From: Lysinibacillus sp. JNUCC-52 | Lineage (GTDB): Bacteria; Bacillota; Bacilli; Bacillales_A; Planococcaceae | Reading direction: 5' to 3' | DNA: 64,000 nucleotides | Assembly (NCBI RefSeq): GCF_015999545.1 | Contig: NZ_CP065546.1 | Coordinates: forward strand, 3,690,001-3,754,000 | Part shown: piece by piece, positions 48,861 to 56,858 of the stretch | Layout: each line of letters opens with the position of its first letter | How positions within the stretch are numbered: the first letter of the stretch is position 1 | Position numbers and translations under genes: made by a program | The notes under the pieces: model-generated | What the model was told of the DNA's origin: nothing | What the model saw: only the letters and a program-made list of their open reading frames with translations | The model's database searches: none

Positions 48861-49421
48861 TTGATTATTATTAAAGGTGTGATTTATATAAAAAGAGCAG
48901 TATTTTTAGACAGAGATGGCGTAATTAACGAAGTGTTGACCAAAAGGGTGAAATTTGTTAACAAACCGCAGCAACTTTTTTTCTTACCTGGTGTTCCAGA
49001 AGCGATAAAAAAATTGAACGAGTGCTTTGATTTTGTCTTTGTTGTAACAAATCAAGGTGGTGTTGGATTAGGATTTATGAAGGAAGGTCAATTAAAAAAA
49101 ATACACGTTCATATGGCGAATGAATTGAAAAAGCAAGGTGCTACAATTCATGAAGTAGTGTATTGTCCTCATAAACCAAAAGCTGGCTGCGATTGTCGTA
49201 AGCCCAATAGTAAGTTAATTGTGGATCTCGCTGAAAAATATAGTGTCGAGTTATCTAAATCCTATATGGTGGGGGATACAGACACAGACATTATTGCAGG
49301 GAAAAGAGCTGGTACAAAGGGTGTATTTTTAGGTAAGCGTGATCCGCTTGCAGATGCAGTATACCCCGATTTAATAAGTGCAGTTGACTGGATCATAGAA
49401 GATGCAAAATTAAACGCATAA
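48861..49421 (+). CDS. HAD-IIIA phosphatase (D,D-heptose 1,7-bisphosphate phosphatase-like)
   Basis: A HAD-superfamily enzyme with KRAVFLDRDGVINE (nucleophile Asp), FVVTNQGGVGLG, the zinc-type cluster CPHKPKAGCDCRKPNSKL and MVGDTDTDIIAGKRAGT. It dephosphorylates a sugar bisphosphate or similar. The start is unclear. TTG at 48861 has AAGG upstream, but the best ribosome site (AAAGGTG, 48873-48879) lies before an ATA at 48888, exactly where family members begin (M-KRAVFLDRDG). GTG 48879 is a third choice. Confidence 0.88.
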   Translation: MIIIKGVIYIKRAVFLDRDGVINEVLTKRVKFVNKPQQLFFLPGVPEAIKKLNECFDFVFVVTNQGGVGLGFMKEGQLKKIHVHMANELKKQGATIHEVVYCPHKPKAGCDCRKPNSKLIVDLAEKYSVELSKSYMVGDTDTDIIAGKRAGTKGVFLGKRDPLADAVYPDLISAVDWIIEDAKLNA

Positions 49422-49478
49422 CATAATGAAGTATAAATTCCTTAAAAAAGGATAATTTAAAAATTGGAGGTGATAACT

Positions 49479-49664
49479 TTGGCTAACGAGAAAAAAAAGC
49501 AAAAGCAAAAACAATTAAACCGAGAAGAATACGGATACGGATTTGATATTAGTGTTGATGATTTAGCTGTTATTGGGCAAAATAGACAAGCTAAAAAACA
49601 AAATGATAATGAAAATAAAGATAAACCACATAATAAAGACAACCCTTCAACTATAAATAAATAA
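49479..49664 (+). CDS. Small, very hydrophilic hypothetical protein
   Basis: A 61-residue product from TTG at 49479 behind GGAGGTGA. The N-terminus is a Lys/Gln run (EKKKQKQKQ), the middle EEYGYGFDISVDDLAVIGQNRQ looks structured, and the end is rich in Asn, Lys and Asp. The ribosome site and position support it as real. I do not recognise the family; it is likely disordered at both ends. Confidence 0.6.
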   Translation: MANEKKKQKQKQLNREEYGYGFDISVDDLAVIGQNRQAKKQNDNENKDKPHNKDNPSTINK

Positions 49665-49712
49665 TGAAGTATAGGTTGTCCTACTTTCCATTAGTCAATG
49701 AGATTTTTGACC

Positions 49713-49803
49713 AAAAAAATTCCGCTTTATTCTAGCGGGGCAATGAATGTCAGTTTGTGCGACTTACGGATTGCCCCGAGAAAATAATTAGCGGAATTTT
49801 TTT
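49713..49803. terminator. Nested 91-base stem structure, bidirectional terminator-like
   Basis: The outer stem AAAAAAATTCCGCT (49713-49726) pairs perfectly with AGCGGAATTTTTTT (49790-49803). The inner stem CGGGGCAAT (49736-49744) pairs with ATTGCCCCG (49770-49778). It lies between convergent genes. Confidence 0.8.
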
Positions 49804-49826
49804 GTATTTAAATCTTTAAACGGGTG

Positions 49827-50093
49827 TCAATTAAGCAATTCACGTAAGTATTCACGTAATTCAATCGTGTCTTCTTCAGAACGGTTGTACACGTGTTCTA
49901 GGTAGCCAGGTTCTTCGACATCGTCAGGCCCTATAATAGCGAAACGGCCAAATTGAATATCCATTACAAGTACTTTGCCAAAGAAGCGGCCAGATTGTAA
50001 AATGGCTAAATCATAACGCAGTTTTTGCCCTGCGAAACTTACAAAGCGTGTTTTTGTATCTTCTACATCATCATATAAGAAAAAACGTTCCAT
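49827..50093 (-). CDS. DUF3055 (SAV0927-like) family protein
   Basis: An 88-residue protein with ERFFLYDDVEDTKTRFVSF, FGKVLVMDIQFGRFAIIGPDD and EEPGYLEHVYNRSEEDTIEL, conserved in small proteins of this family in Bacilli and Staphylococci. Function unknown. The start follows GGAAGGAG. It is divergent from yutE. Confidence 0.85.
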   Translation of the reverse strand: MERFFLYDDVEDTKTRFVSFAGQKLRYDLAILQSGRFFGKVLVMDIQFGRFAIIGPDDVEEPGYLEHVYNRSEEDTIELREYLRELLN

Positions 50094-50181
50094 CTTTTAA
50101 TCTCCTTCCAGTCCTATAGATATGGTACTATAGAAGAGAAAAGACTATCAACTTTAAATGATTTGAATGGGGGCTTTCCTT

Positions 50182-50634
50182 GTGTATTTTGTAGATCGAA
50201 ATAAAATCACAACAAACTTACAGTACTTAGATAAACTATTAGCTATTTTTGAGGCAGAGGAAAATTGGCTTCAAAGTGATATTACGAAATTAGCAGTCGA
50301 GCGAATCGGTCATAATGTGATGGAATCAATGATGGATGTAGGGAACTTGATGATTGACGGCTTTATTATGCGTGATCCAGGTAGCTATGAGGATATCATT
50401 GATATTTTAATCGATGAAAAAGTTGTCTCAACTGACATCGAAGCATCGTTAAAGGCTGTTGTAGGCTTACGTAAAATGCTTGTTCGTGAATTTGTTTCTG
50501 TAGATATTACTGAAGTAGTGAATGTTTTAACAGCAAGCTTACCTGCTTTAAAGCAGTTTGCACCAGCTGTGAATAGTTACTTAACAAATGAGTTAGGTCC
50601 CGTATCAGCATTTTTACCTGAGGATCATCAATGA
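50182..50634 (+). CDS. yutE: HepT-like (DUF86) protein YutE with altered active-site motif
   Basis: A 150-residue all-helical protein of the HEPN/DUF86 family. In active HepT toxins the conserved motif is R-x4-H-x-Y; here the equivalent segment is RKMLVREF (about residues 97-104), with Arg for His and Phe for Tyr. No MntA nucleotidyltransferase is nearby. It is therefore unlikely to be a working toxin. GTG at 50182 follows GGGGG. It is coupled to yutF by an ATGA overlap. Confidence 0.8.
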   Translation: MYFVDRNKITTNLQYLDKLLAIFEAEENWLQSDITKLAVERIGHNVMESMMDVGNLMIDGFIMRDPGSYEDIIDILIDEKVVSTDIEASLKAVVGLRKMLVREFVSVDITEVVNVLTASLPALKQFAPAVNSYLTNELGPVSAFLPEDHQ

Positions 50635-51392
50635 AAACTTATAAAGCTTATTGCTTTGATTTAGATGGCACTGTCTACCGCGGTAAGGAAGGTATTCCTT
50701 CTGCGGTTGCTTTTATACAAAGATTACAGCAACAGGGGATTGAACCCTTTTACGTAACAAACAACTCTTCTAAAACAAGAGAACAATTACAACAGTCATT
50801 ACAAGCGATTGGAGTAGTAGCACCGCTTCATCATATTTATTCAAGTGCCTTAGTTACGGCAAAGTATGTAGCACTGAATTTTTCAGGCAAAAAAGTAGCG
50901 ATGATGGGTTCCGATGGTATTAGATTGGCGTTATTAAACGAAGGAATTGAACCTGTAGACAATGAGCCAGATGTATTTGTTATGGGAATAGATCGAACTT
51001 TGGATTATATGGCATTAGCAAAAGCGACTGTTGCATTGCAAAATGGGGCGATATTTATCGCAACAAATCAAGATATTAAGTTTCCAACAGAATATGGCTT
51101 TTTACCTGGGAATGGTGCATTTGCACGTTTAGTAGGAGAGGTAGCGGGGGTCGAGCCGATTTACATCGGTAAGCCATCACCTGCAATGCTCGACATCATT
51201 GCAATAGAGCATCATTTGACAAAAGATGAGATGGTGATGATTGGTGATAACTACGATACAGACATTATGTGTGGTATTCGTTTTGGCTGTGATACAATTC
51301 ACGTCAACACAGGCGTTACACCAACAAGTGTCGTGCGTGAAAAAGAACAGCAACCTACTTATTTACTAGAAACGCTCGTATGGGAAGACTAA
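50631..51392 (+). CDS. yutF: HAD-family hydrolase YutF (NagD-like)
   Basis: A 253-residue phosphatase with AYCFDLDGTVYRG (nucleophile), FYVTNNSSKTREQ, GKPSPAMLDIIA and MIGDNYDTDIMCG. This is the TIGR01457-type, p-nitrophenylphosphatase group of HAD-IIA enzymes. ATG at 50631 overlaps the stop of yutE. A terminator follows. Confidence 0.93.
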   Translation: MKTYKAYCFDLDGTVYRGKEGIPSAVAFIQRLQQQGIEPFYVTNNSSKTREQLQQSLQAIGVVAPLHHIYSSALVTAKYVALNFSGKKVAMMGSDGIRLALLNEGIEPVDNEPDVFVMGIDRTLDYMALAKATVALQNGAIFIATNQDIKFPTEYGFLPGNGAFARLVGEVAGVEPIYIGKPSPAMLDIIAIEHHLTKDEMVMIGDNYDTDIMCGIRFGCDTIHVNTGVTPTSVVREKEQQPTYLLETLVWED

Positions 51393-51417
51393 TTGTGGTG
51401 GGACTTAACAAAAAATA

Positions 51418-51454
51418 AAGGATGTTATACCGATTATCGGTATAGCATCCTTTT
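51418..51454 (+). terminator. yutE-yutF terminator
   Basis: AAGGATGTTATACCGA and TCGGTATAGCATCCTT form a strong stem with one G-T pair. Confidence 0.9.
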
Positions 51455-51513
51455 CATATGTGTAATTTTTTTATTTTACAAGACTCGACATGTCTATTAT
51501 ATAAACAATTATA

Positions 51514-51750
51514 TTACCATAATGGATTTTCTTCGATAAATTGATATATAGCTTTTGTGAGCTCATCAGGAGAAGCAGCTTCAACTAAATCACCATTTAC
51601 AATTGCATAAAAGGATTCAGAACACTTCGTACAGTAGCTGAGGCAGCCATATTCCAAAACGTCGATATTTGGATCGCGTTCGAGGATTTCATAAGTTTTC
51701 TGTGAGCCATTTGCTAAATTACTTACACAAAATTCAACCATTGGATTCAT
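51514..51750 (-). CDS. yuzB: YuzB family (DUF1450) protein
   Basis: A 78-residue protein with FCVSNLANGS, DVLEYGCLSYCTKCSESFYAIVNG and a Cys pattern C-x3-C-x2-C typical of YuzB. The cysteines may bind metal or a cluster. The start follows GAGGTGA. It is divergent from the NADH dehydrogenase, as in B. subtilis. Confidence 0.88.
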   Translation of the reverse strand: MNPMVEFCVSNLANGSQKTYEILERDPNIDVLEYGCLSYCTKCSESFYAIVNGDLVEAASPDELTKAIYQFIEENPLW

Positions 51751-52039
51751 ATGTTCACCTCACCATTGTTATGCTACTAGCTTTTGAAACGTTCGTCAAT
51801 ATTTTAACTTCATTCAACAAAAGCCAACCCTTTTTTTGTGGGAGAAAAAGGCCAAGCTATGGACGTAGTTTTGTAGCCGTTCATACTTGAGATGAATGGA
51901 TGTAAAAGATTACGGAGAATGTCACACATTTAAAAATGTATTTAACAAGCAAGCGAACTAAAAATCTAGATGCTATAAGCTCGAGGTGTAATTGATCTTG
52001 TATGAATTGTTGTTAAAAAACCCAAAGAAGTTATCGATA
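51751..52039. other. Gap upstream of the NADH dehydrogenase control region
   Basis: No gene is evident. It contains the presumed yuzB promoter and ends at the first Rex box. Confidence 0.4.
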
Positions 52040-52057
52040 TTGTGAAATCTTTCACAA
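52040..52057. promoter_or_regulatory. Rex operator 1
   Basis: TTGTGAAATCTTTCACAA matches the Rex consensus (TTGTGAA-N4-TTCACAA) fully. Confidence 0.9.
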
Positions 52058-52073
52058 AAAGTGCAATCTGATA

Positions 52074-52091
52074 TTGTGAAACTTCTCACAA
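52074..52091. promoter_or_regulatory. Rex operator 2
   Basis: TTGTGAAACTTCTCACAA has full outer arms and begins on the promoter -35. Confidence 0.85.
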
Positions 52092-52102
52092 TCGGTTATA
52101 CT
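52074..52102 (+). promoter_or_regulatory. Promoter of the NADH dehydrogenase gene
   Basis: TTGTGA (52074-52079) and TATACT (52097-52102) are 17 bases apart. Rex box 2 covers the -35 and spacer. Confidence 0.75.
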
Positions 52103-52156
52103 CAATTGTGGATACTTTGTGAACAATTATTATTAGATACATTAAAGGAGACTATT

Positions 52157-53224
52157 ATGGGGAAATTAGTACTTTTAGGTGGCGGCTACGGTAATATGCG
52201 TGTCATGCTTCGACTTTTACCAAACAACTTACCGTTAGACACGGAGATTGTGTTAGTAGATCGAGCGCCTTACCATAGTTTAAAAACAGAATTTTATGCA
52301 TTAGCAGCAGGGACATCGACAGATAAAGAAATTCGTGTAAGCTTCCCAGAGCACGAGCGTTTAACGGCGGTATATGGTGAGGCCGTTGAAATTAATCGTG
52401 CCGAAAAAGTAGTCATTCTAGAAGATGGGCAACGTATTGAATATGATGATTTAGTAATTGGTCTAGGCTGTGAAGATAAATATCATGGTGTACCAGGTGC
52501 AGAAGAGTACACATACAGCATTCAGACGATGGCTAAATCACGTGCAACATTCCAAGCGTTATGTGGTTTACCAGCTGGCTCGACTGTCGGCATTGTAGGT
52601 GCTGGTTTAAGTGGTATTGAGTTAGCGAGCGAACTGCGTGAAAGCCGCGCTGACTTAAATGTGAAGTTATTTGACCGAGGTCCACGTATTTTAAAAGACT
52701 TCCCTGAGAAGCTTAGTAAATATGTGAAAGCTTGGTTTACTAAACATAATGTAGATGTAATAGCCAATTCTAATATAACTAAAGTAGAACCTGGTAAAAT
52801 ATTTAATCATGAAGAAGAAATTCCGCTAGATGCCATAGTATGGACTGCAGGGGTACAGCCTGTTAAAATCGTCCGTGATATGGATGTTGAAAAGGATCGC
52901 CAAGGTCGTCCAATTGTTACACAATACTTTAATGTGTTGGATGATGAGCATGTATATGTTGTAGGTGATTGTGCTTCTTCAGACTTTTCTCCAAGTGCAC
53001 AATTAGCGGAAGAACAGGCAGAACATATCGTCAAAGTTTTACGCATGCGTTGGAGAGGCGAGCGTTTACCAGAAAAAATGCCAGACATTAAATTAAAAGG
53101 TTTCATGGGCTCATTGGGCAAAAAGCAAGGCTTCGCGTACCTAGCTGATACTACTGTTACAGGCCGTATTGCACGTTTAATGAAGTCTGGATTACTATGG
53201 ATGTATAAATATCAAAATGATTAA
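52157..53224 (+). CDS. yutJ: Type II NADH dehydrogenase, YutJ/Ndh type
   Basis: A 355-residue flavoprotein that passes electrons from NADH to menaquinone without pumping protons. It has an N-terminal FAD motif LVLLGGGYGNMRVM, an NAD motif GSTVGIVGAGLSGIELASEL, and YVVGDCASS near the C-terminal FAD site. ATG at 52157 follows AAAGGAG; the longer in-frame reading runs through the promoter. Two Rex boxes indicate induction when NADH is high. Confidence 0.93.
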   Translation: MGKLVLLGGGYGNMRVMLRLLPNNLPLDTEIVLVDRAPYHSLKTEFYALAAGTSTDKEIRVSFPEHERLTAVYGEAVEINRAEKVVILEDGQRIEYDDLVIGLGCEDKYHGVPGAEEYTYSIQTMAKSRATFQALCGLPAGSTVGIVGAGLSGIELASELRESRADLNVKLFDRGPRILKDFPEKLSKYVKAWFTKHNVDVIANSNITKVEPGKIFNHEEEIPLDAIVWTAGVQPVKIVRDMDVEKDRQGRPIVTQYFNVLDDEHVYVVGDCASSDFSPSAQLAEEQAEHIVKVLRMRWRGERLPEKMPDIKLKGFMGSLGKKQGFAYLADTTVTGRIARLMKSGLLWMYKYQND

Positions 53225-53264
53225 TAGAATGCTCTTATGTCACTGAGCATTCATATATAATAAA

Positions 53265-53300
53265 AAGGGATTGCTCAAAGCACGTTTGAACAATCCCTTT
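53265..53300. terminator. Bidirectional terminator between yutJ and yuzD
   Basis: AAAGGGATTG-C-TCAAA pairs with TTTGA-A-CAATCCCTTT. A second hairpin (GAATGCTC with GAGCATTC, 53227-53252) precedes it. Confidence 0.8.
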
Positions 53301-53310
53301 CCTATTTTCT

Positions 53311-53646
53311 TTAAACAGTTTCGTCTGGTGTAAAGCCAAGGTTTTCAAGTGCTGTGAAGACTGGTTTTAATTGGACATAGCCTTCTCCTACTACTTCATC
53401 ATTGATTAAGACAAGTGGATAGAAAAATTCATCTTCTTGGATACGTGTAGCGTAATCCTGGTCACGATCATTCTCAATTGGACCTTCAATATCGACATAG
53501 CGAATATCATAAGCTTGGTCTGGGTATTTTCGATTAATGGCAGCTTGTAGCCATTCATATGTATCTTTTGAAGAAGGTGCATTGACACAGCTAGCACAAA
53601 TGACAGCTGTTCCGTAAATTTCAATGGTTGGTTTTGATTGACTCAT
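53311..53646 (-). CDS. yuzD: YuzD family (DUF1462) protein
   Basis: A 111-residue thioredoxin-like protein with EIYGTAVICASCVNAPSSKDTYEWLQ (CxxC) and FFYPLVLINDEVVGEGY. It lies between yutJ and yutI, matching B. subtilis. A role near Fe-S or redox handling is only suggested by neighbours. Confidence 0.87.
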   Translation of the reverse strand: MSQSKPTIEIYGTAVICASCVNAPSSKDTYEWLQAAINRKYPDQAYDIRYVDIEGPIENDRDQDYATRIQEDEFFYPLVLINDEVVGEGYVQLKPVFTALENLGFTPDETV

Positions 53647-53730
53647 AGTATTTATTCTCCCCCGTGATTCTATATTGGATTTTTTCTGTTGCTAACATTA
53701 TAATCATTATAAGGAAAGGAGTCGAGACAA

Positions 53731-53967
53731 ATGGCAGAAGCAACGATTAACGACCAAGTTCAAGAAGTATTAGATAAATTACGTCCATTCTTACTACGTG
53801 ACGGTGGAGACTGTGAATTAGTAGATGTAGAAGATGGTGTAGTAAAATTACGTTTATTAGGTGCATGCGGTAGTTGCCCTAGTTCTACGATTACTCTAAA
53901 AGCAGGTATCGAGCGTGCTTTATTAGAAGAAGTACCAGGTATCATTGAAGTAGAGCAAGTTTTCTAA
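53731..53967 (+). CDS. yutI: NifU-like Fe-S carrier YutI
   Basis: A 78-residue NifU C-terminal domain with [13 protein letters not shown] and [14 protein letters not shown] (CxxC at 46 and 49), able to hold a transferable Fe-S cluster. The start follows AAGGAAAGGAG. It diverges from yuzD. Confidence 0.93.
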   Translation: MAEATINDQVQEVLDKLRPFLLRDGGDCELVDVEDGVVKLRLLGACGSCPSSTITLKAGIERALLEEVPGIIEVEQVF

Positions 53968-53978
53968 TCACTGCATAT

Positions 53979-54018
53979 AAAAAGTTCTAGCTGAAAAATT
54001 CAGGCTAGAACTTTTTTT
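53979..54018. terminator. Bidirectional terminator between yutI and the DUF2225 gene
   Basis: AAAAAGTTCTAG and CTAGAACTTTTT form the stem, with CTGAA/TTCAG nearer the loop and one bulge. Confidence 0.85.
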
Positions 54019-54704
54019 TACGCATGTCGAGCTTTTTCTTCACGAATTAGTGTCCATTGTTCCTTTGCCATATCGATTATTTTTGCTTCGCCTCCGTGGC
54101 TTTGTTTCTCAATAACTTTCGAAAAGAAGCGTGTCGCATTTTCAATATCCCCGATACGACGAGATAATTCGGCAATCATATACATAATGCGAATATCTGA
54201 CATTTGAGTAGAGCTATAATCCTCATTTGAATAAGATTCCATATAAAGATCACGTGACATTTTCATAAAACGTTGCTCTTGCCCTTCATTTTTTAATGAA
54301 CGATATAACCATGCAAGACGTAATGTAAGACCAGCCGTAGCAACAAACTTTTCCTTTTTAATTGTCCCGCATAAAAACGCTAATTTATAAGCTTGAATCG
54401 CTTGGAATATAGTACGTTCGCCTTTGAAATCATGATGTACCCATTTTTCTGTAATTTGCGTCTGAATAACATCCTGTACGCCAGGCGCAAAATATTTTGA
54501 AAAGTCTTCAGTAAAGGAGAAGCCACAATGCTCACAAACGAATACGTTGTAGTAAAGAGCATTGACATCGTCTGCATAAATCGGCTGAAAATCGGTTTCG
54601 GTATGATCTACTTTTATGAATTTAGAGCGTACTTTTAATGTAGGAAATTCTTTTTTACAATTAAGACATTGTACTTTCTTTTCGTAATATGGTGAAATCT
54701 CCAT
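54018..54704 (-). CDS. DUF2225 family protein with two CxxC zinc pairs
   Basis: A 228-residue protein. The N-terminus has VQCLNCKKEFPTLKVRS and VFVCEHCGFSFTEDF, two CxxC pairs forming a zinc ribbon. The rest is TPR-like helices (LTLRLAWLYRSLK, then IRIMYMIAELSRRIG). The family is common in Firmicutes and uncharacterised. ATG at 54704 follows AGAGG; a longer start at 54722 lacks a good site. Confidence 0.87.
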   Translation of the reverse strand: MEISPYYEKKVQCLNCKKEFPTLKVRSKFIKVDHTETDFQPIYADDVNALYYNVFVCEHCGFSFTEDFSKYFAPGVQDVIQTQITEKWVHHDFKGERTIFQAIQAYKLAFLCGTIKKEKFVATAGLTLRLAWLYRSLKNEGQEQRFMKMSRDLYMESYSNEDYSSTQMSDIRIMYMIAELSRRIGDIENATRFFSKVIEKQSHGGEAKIIDMAKEQWTLIREEKARHA

Positions 54705-54887
54705 AATTGATACCTCTTTCATAGATGTAATTAAAACTATTATACCAATCCATAGGTTTTGTACATGAATAAAAAATACTAATTAAGTGAATAAATCGGG
54801 AATTTTTGCTAATAATCAAATCGAAGCTGAATGTTTGTCATACAATAGTCAAAATTGATATGATAAGTAAGAAGGAAGGTGACTGGG

Positions 54888-55262
54888 ATGACAAGTTCAA
54901 AACAAGTAATAGAAGTGACTGAGGCAGCAGTTTTTCATATTAATGAAATGATGGAGCATAACGAGGAACGAGGTTCTTTTTTACGCGTAGCTGTTAATGG
55001 TGGCGGATGTAGTGGCCTATCGTATGGAATGCATTTTGATAAAGAGAAAAAAGACGATGATTTTGAGGATGTACAACATGGTTTAACAATTCTTGTTTCC
55101 CGCGAAGATGCGCCTATCTTAATGGGAACAAAAATTGACTATAAACAATCGCTAATGGGCGGTGGCTTCACAATCGATAATCCAAACGCAATCGCATCTT
55201 GCGGCTGTGGCACAAGCTTTAAAGCAGCGAAACGTGAAGGTACGCCTGAGGTTTGTGATTAA
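54888..55262 (+). CDS. yutM: HesB/IscA-type Fe-S accessory protein YutM
   Basis: A 124-residue A-type carrier. The three conserved cysteines are C41 (GGGCSGLSYGM), C105 and C107 (SCGCGTSF). It delivers Fe-S clusters to enzymes such as lipoyl synthase, as A-type proteins do. ATG at 54888 follows GAAGGAAGG; GTG 54879 overlaps that site. Confidence 0.94.
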   Translation: MTSSKQVIEVTEAAVFHINEMMEHNEERGSFLRVAVNGGGCSGLSYGMHFDKEKKDDDFEDVQHGLTILVSREDAPILMGTKIDYKQSLMGGGFTIDNPNAIASCGCGTSFKAAKREGTPEVCD

Positions 55263-55326
55263 TAAAACCTTTTGAGATAGAATTGTTAAAAAAACCGACT
55301 TGATGTATTTAGGAAAGTAGATACGT

Positions 55327-55378
55327 AGCCTTTTTAATTTGTATGTTGCAAAGCATTACAAATTGAGGAGGCTTTTTT
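55327..55378 (+). terminator. yutM terminator (long, bulged)
   Basis: AATTTGTA pairs with TACAAATT, with outer AGCC and GGCT, then TTTTTT. Confidence 0.6.
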
Positions 55379-55456
55379 GTATGGTTTTTTGAGGATATCT
55401 GCTACTAACCTCCTAGCATAAACGATTTGTCGTTAAAAAATTGTGAGTGGGGCTAC

Positions 55457-55951
55457 TTATAGTAATAGAGACATAAAATACTCATCTACAAATTGACCAT
55501 CAATACATAAAGAGTGTCTTTTAACGCCTTCAATTTCAAATCCCATTTTTTTATATAAATGAACAGCAACATCATTTGAAGCAATAACGGTTAAATCTAA
55601 TCGGTGCAATTCCACTTGTTGTGCCCATGCTATAACATGTGTAAAAAGGGCTTTACCTACGCCTTGGCCACGGCTTTCACTATGTACGCCAATTACTATA
55701 TTTGCTCGATGTGCTATACGTATGGGCTTTTCATTTTGGACAATTAAATATCCTACAATTTGTTCACCTACACATGCAACAAATACTCCTGCTTTCGGAT
55801 TACGATGAGTTGTATCGATATATTTAGCGAACTTTTCAGGATTCACTGCTCTTTCTTGAGGAGAAAATAACATAAAACCTGATTCTTCTGCATTTGCCAT
55901 AACATTTACAATCTTTTCTGCATCACTATAAATTGCTTTTCTTACTATCAT
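55457..55951 (-). CDS. GNAT family N-acetyltransferase
   Basis: A 164-residue acetyltransferase. The acetyl-CoA loop is VHSESRGQGVGKALFTHVIAWA, followed by LDLTVIASNDVAVHLYKKMGFEIEGVKRH, as in ribosomal-protein or amino-acid GNATs. The start follows AAAGGTGG. The substrate is unknown, and the gene stands alone. Confidence 0.9.
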   Translation of the reverse strand: MIVRKAIYSDAEKIVNVMANAEESGFMLFSPQERAVNPEKFAKYIDTTHRNPKAGVFVACVGEQIVGYLIVQNEKPIRIAHRANIVIGVHSESRGQGVGKALFTHVIAWAQQVELHRLDLTVIASNDVAVHLYKKMGFEIEGVKRHSLCIDGQFVDEYFMSLLL

Positions 55952-56220
55952 AAATTGTAACCACCTTTCTTCTAACTTTTAAGTTGATAGCTTAATGTTA
56001 ACACTTTAAATGATAATTTAGTATATATATGGAAAAAATGTGTAGGGTGAAAAGTTCTGTGTTTAATAGGTGTATAAAAAGTATTTAGAAGGAAGTAATA
56101 CTACATTCACATTACCCTGTAAGAAAGGTTAGAGAAGCATTTGTGATTTATGGTGAATGGTTTAGAGAAAGAGGTTTTAAACAGGCATAAGGAGATCAGT
56201 ACATTACATTTAGTACGAAA
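55952..56220. other. Intergenic stretch
   Basis: No gene, repeat or convincing regulatory site seen; short broken frames only. Confidence 0.4.
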
Positions 56221-56261
56221 AAAAAGAAGCCTCGATTATCTTCTTACCTGTGGGCTTCTTT
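56221..56261 (-). terminator. Terminator of the CarD-like gene
   Basis: AAAGAAGCC pairs with GGCTTCTTT; A and T runs flank it. Confidence 0.65.
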
Positions 56262-56279
56262 ATGTACCTTTAAGAATGT

Positions 56280-56771
56280 TTAACTAAGTTTAGCTAATAC
56301 ATCTTCATAAATTTCTTCTGAAGGTTTATCGAGTGCAATGGAAAATTCGGAAAATATAATTTCTTGTAAAGAGTGCAATAACTTTTCTTCTTGAAGTGGG
56401 AATTTTTTCTCGTTTGCTTCATATTCAAACTTTTTGCGTAGCAATGTATTTAAAAGGTACGCCTGTTTTTGTCGATCGCCTGTTTTAATAATTTCTACGT
56501 GATTTCTCATACGATGTGTGTTTTGTTCAATCCATTCAACACCAGGAGACGTAAAGGAACTTAAAATTCTAATGGCTTCATCTTTTTCAATAATATCTCT
56601 CAGCTGTTTTTTTGCATTATCGATAGGGGTACGGATTGTTAATTTTGAATCGTTTAGTGGTTGTAATACGTAGTAAGTTTTAGTAATGTCGCTAAAGGTT
56701 TGTTCACAAATATCTTCAACTGAACAAAGTCCATGTGATGAATAAATGACTACATCGCCAACATTGTACAT
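56280..56771 (-). CDS. CarD/CdnL family transcription factor
   Basis: A 163-residue protein. The N-terminal RNA-polymerase interaction domain has YNVGDVVIYSSHGLCSVEDI and YYVLQPLNDSKLTIRTPI; the C-terminal part is helical with EKKFPLQEEKLLHSLQEII. CarD proteins stabilise open promoter complexes. ATG at 56771 follows GGAGGG. It is transcribed divergently from the MarR gene through shared palindromes. Confidence 0.9.
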   Translation of the reverse strand: MYNVGDVVIYSSHGLCSVEDICEQTFSDITKTYYVLQPLNDSKLTIRTPIDNAKKQLRDIIEKDEAIRILSSFTSPGVEWIEQNTHRMRNHVEIIKTGDRQKQAYLLNTLLRKKFEYEANEKKFPLQEEKLLHSLQEIIFSEFSIALDKPSEEIYEDVLAKLS

Positions 56772-56797
56772 GTATAATCCCTCCATCAAACATTATT

Positions 56798-56812
56798 GTC
56801 AACTAAGTTGAC
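56798..56812. promoter_or_regulatory. MarR-type operator 1
   Basis: GTCAACT-A-AGTTGAC, a perfect 7-1-7 palindrome in the CarD leader. Confidence 0.8.
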
Positions 56813-56819
56813 TAAATTA

Positions 56820-56848
56820 ATTGTAAACAATAAAAGAACTTTTGTCAA
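56820..56848 (-). promoter_or_regulatory. Promoter of the CarD-like gene
   Basis: On the minus strand TTGACA and TACAAT are 17 bases apart; the -35 lies in operator 2. Confidence 0.75.
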
Positions 56849-56858
56849 CTTAGTTGAC
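56844..56858. promoter_or_regulatory. MarR-type operator 2, shared by both promoters
   Basis: GTCAACT-T-AGTTGAC, a perfect 7-1-7 palindrome. Its arms are the -35 regions of the two divergent promoters. Confidence 0.85.

Noticed and set aside
56020..56215. Possible remnant of a coding region
   Set aside because: Short fragments such as REAFVIYGEWFRERGFKQA appear but have no start, ribosome site or recognisable family.
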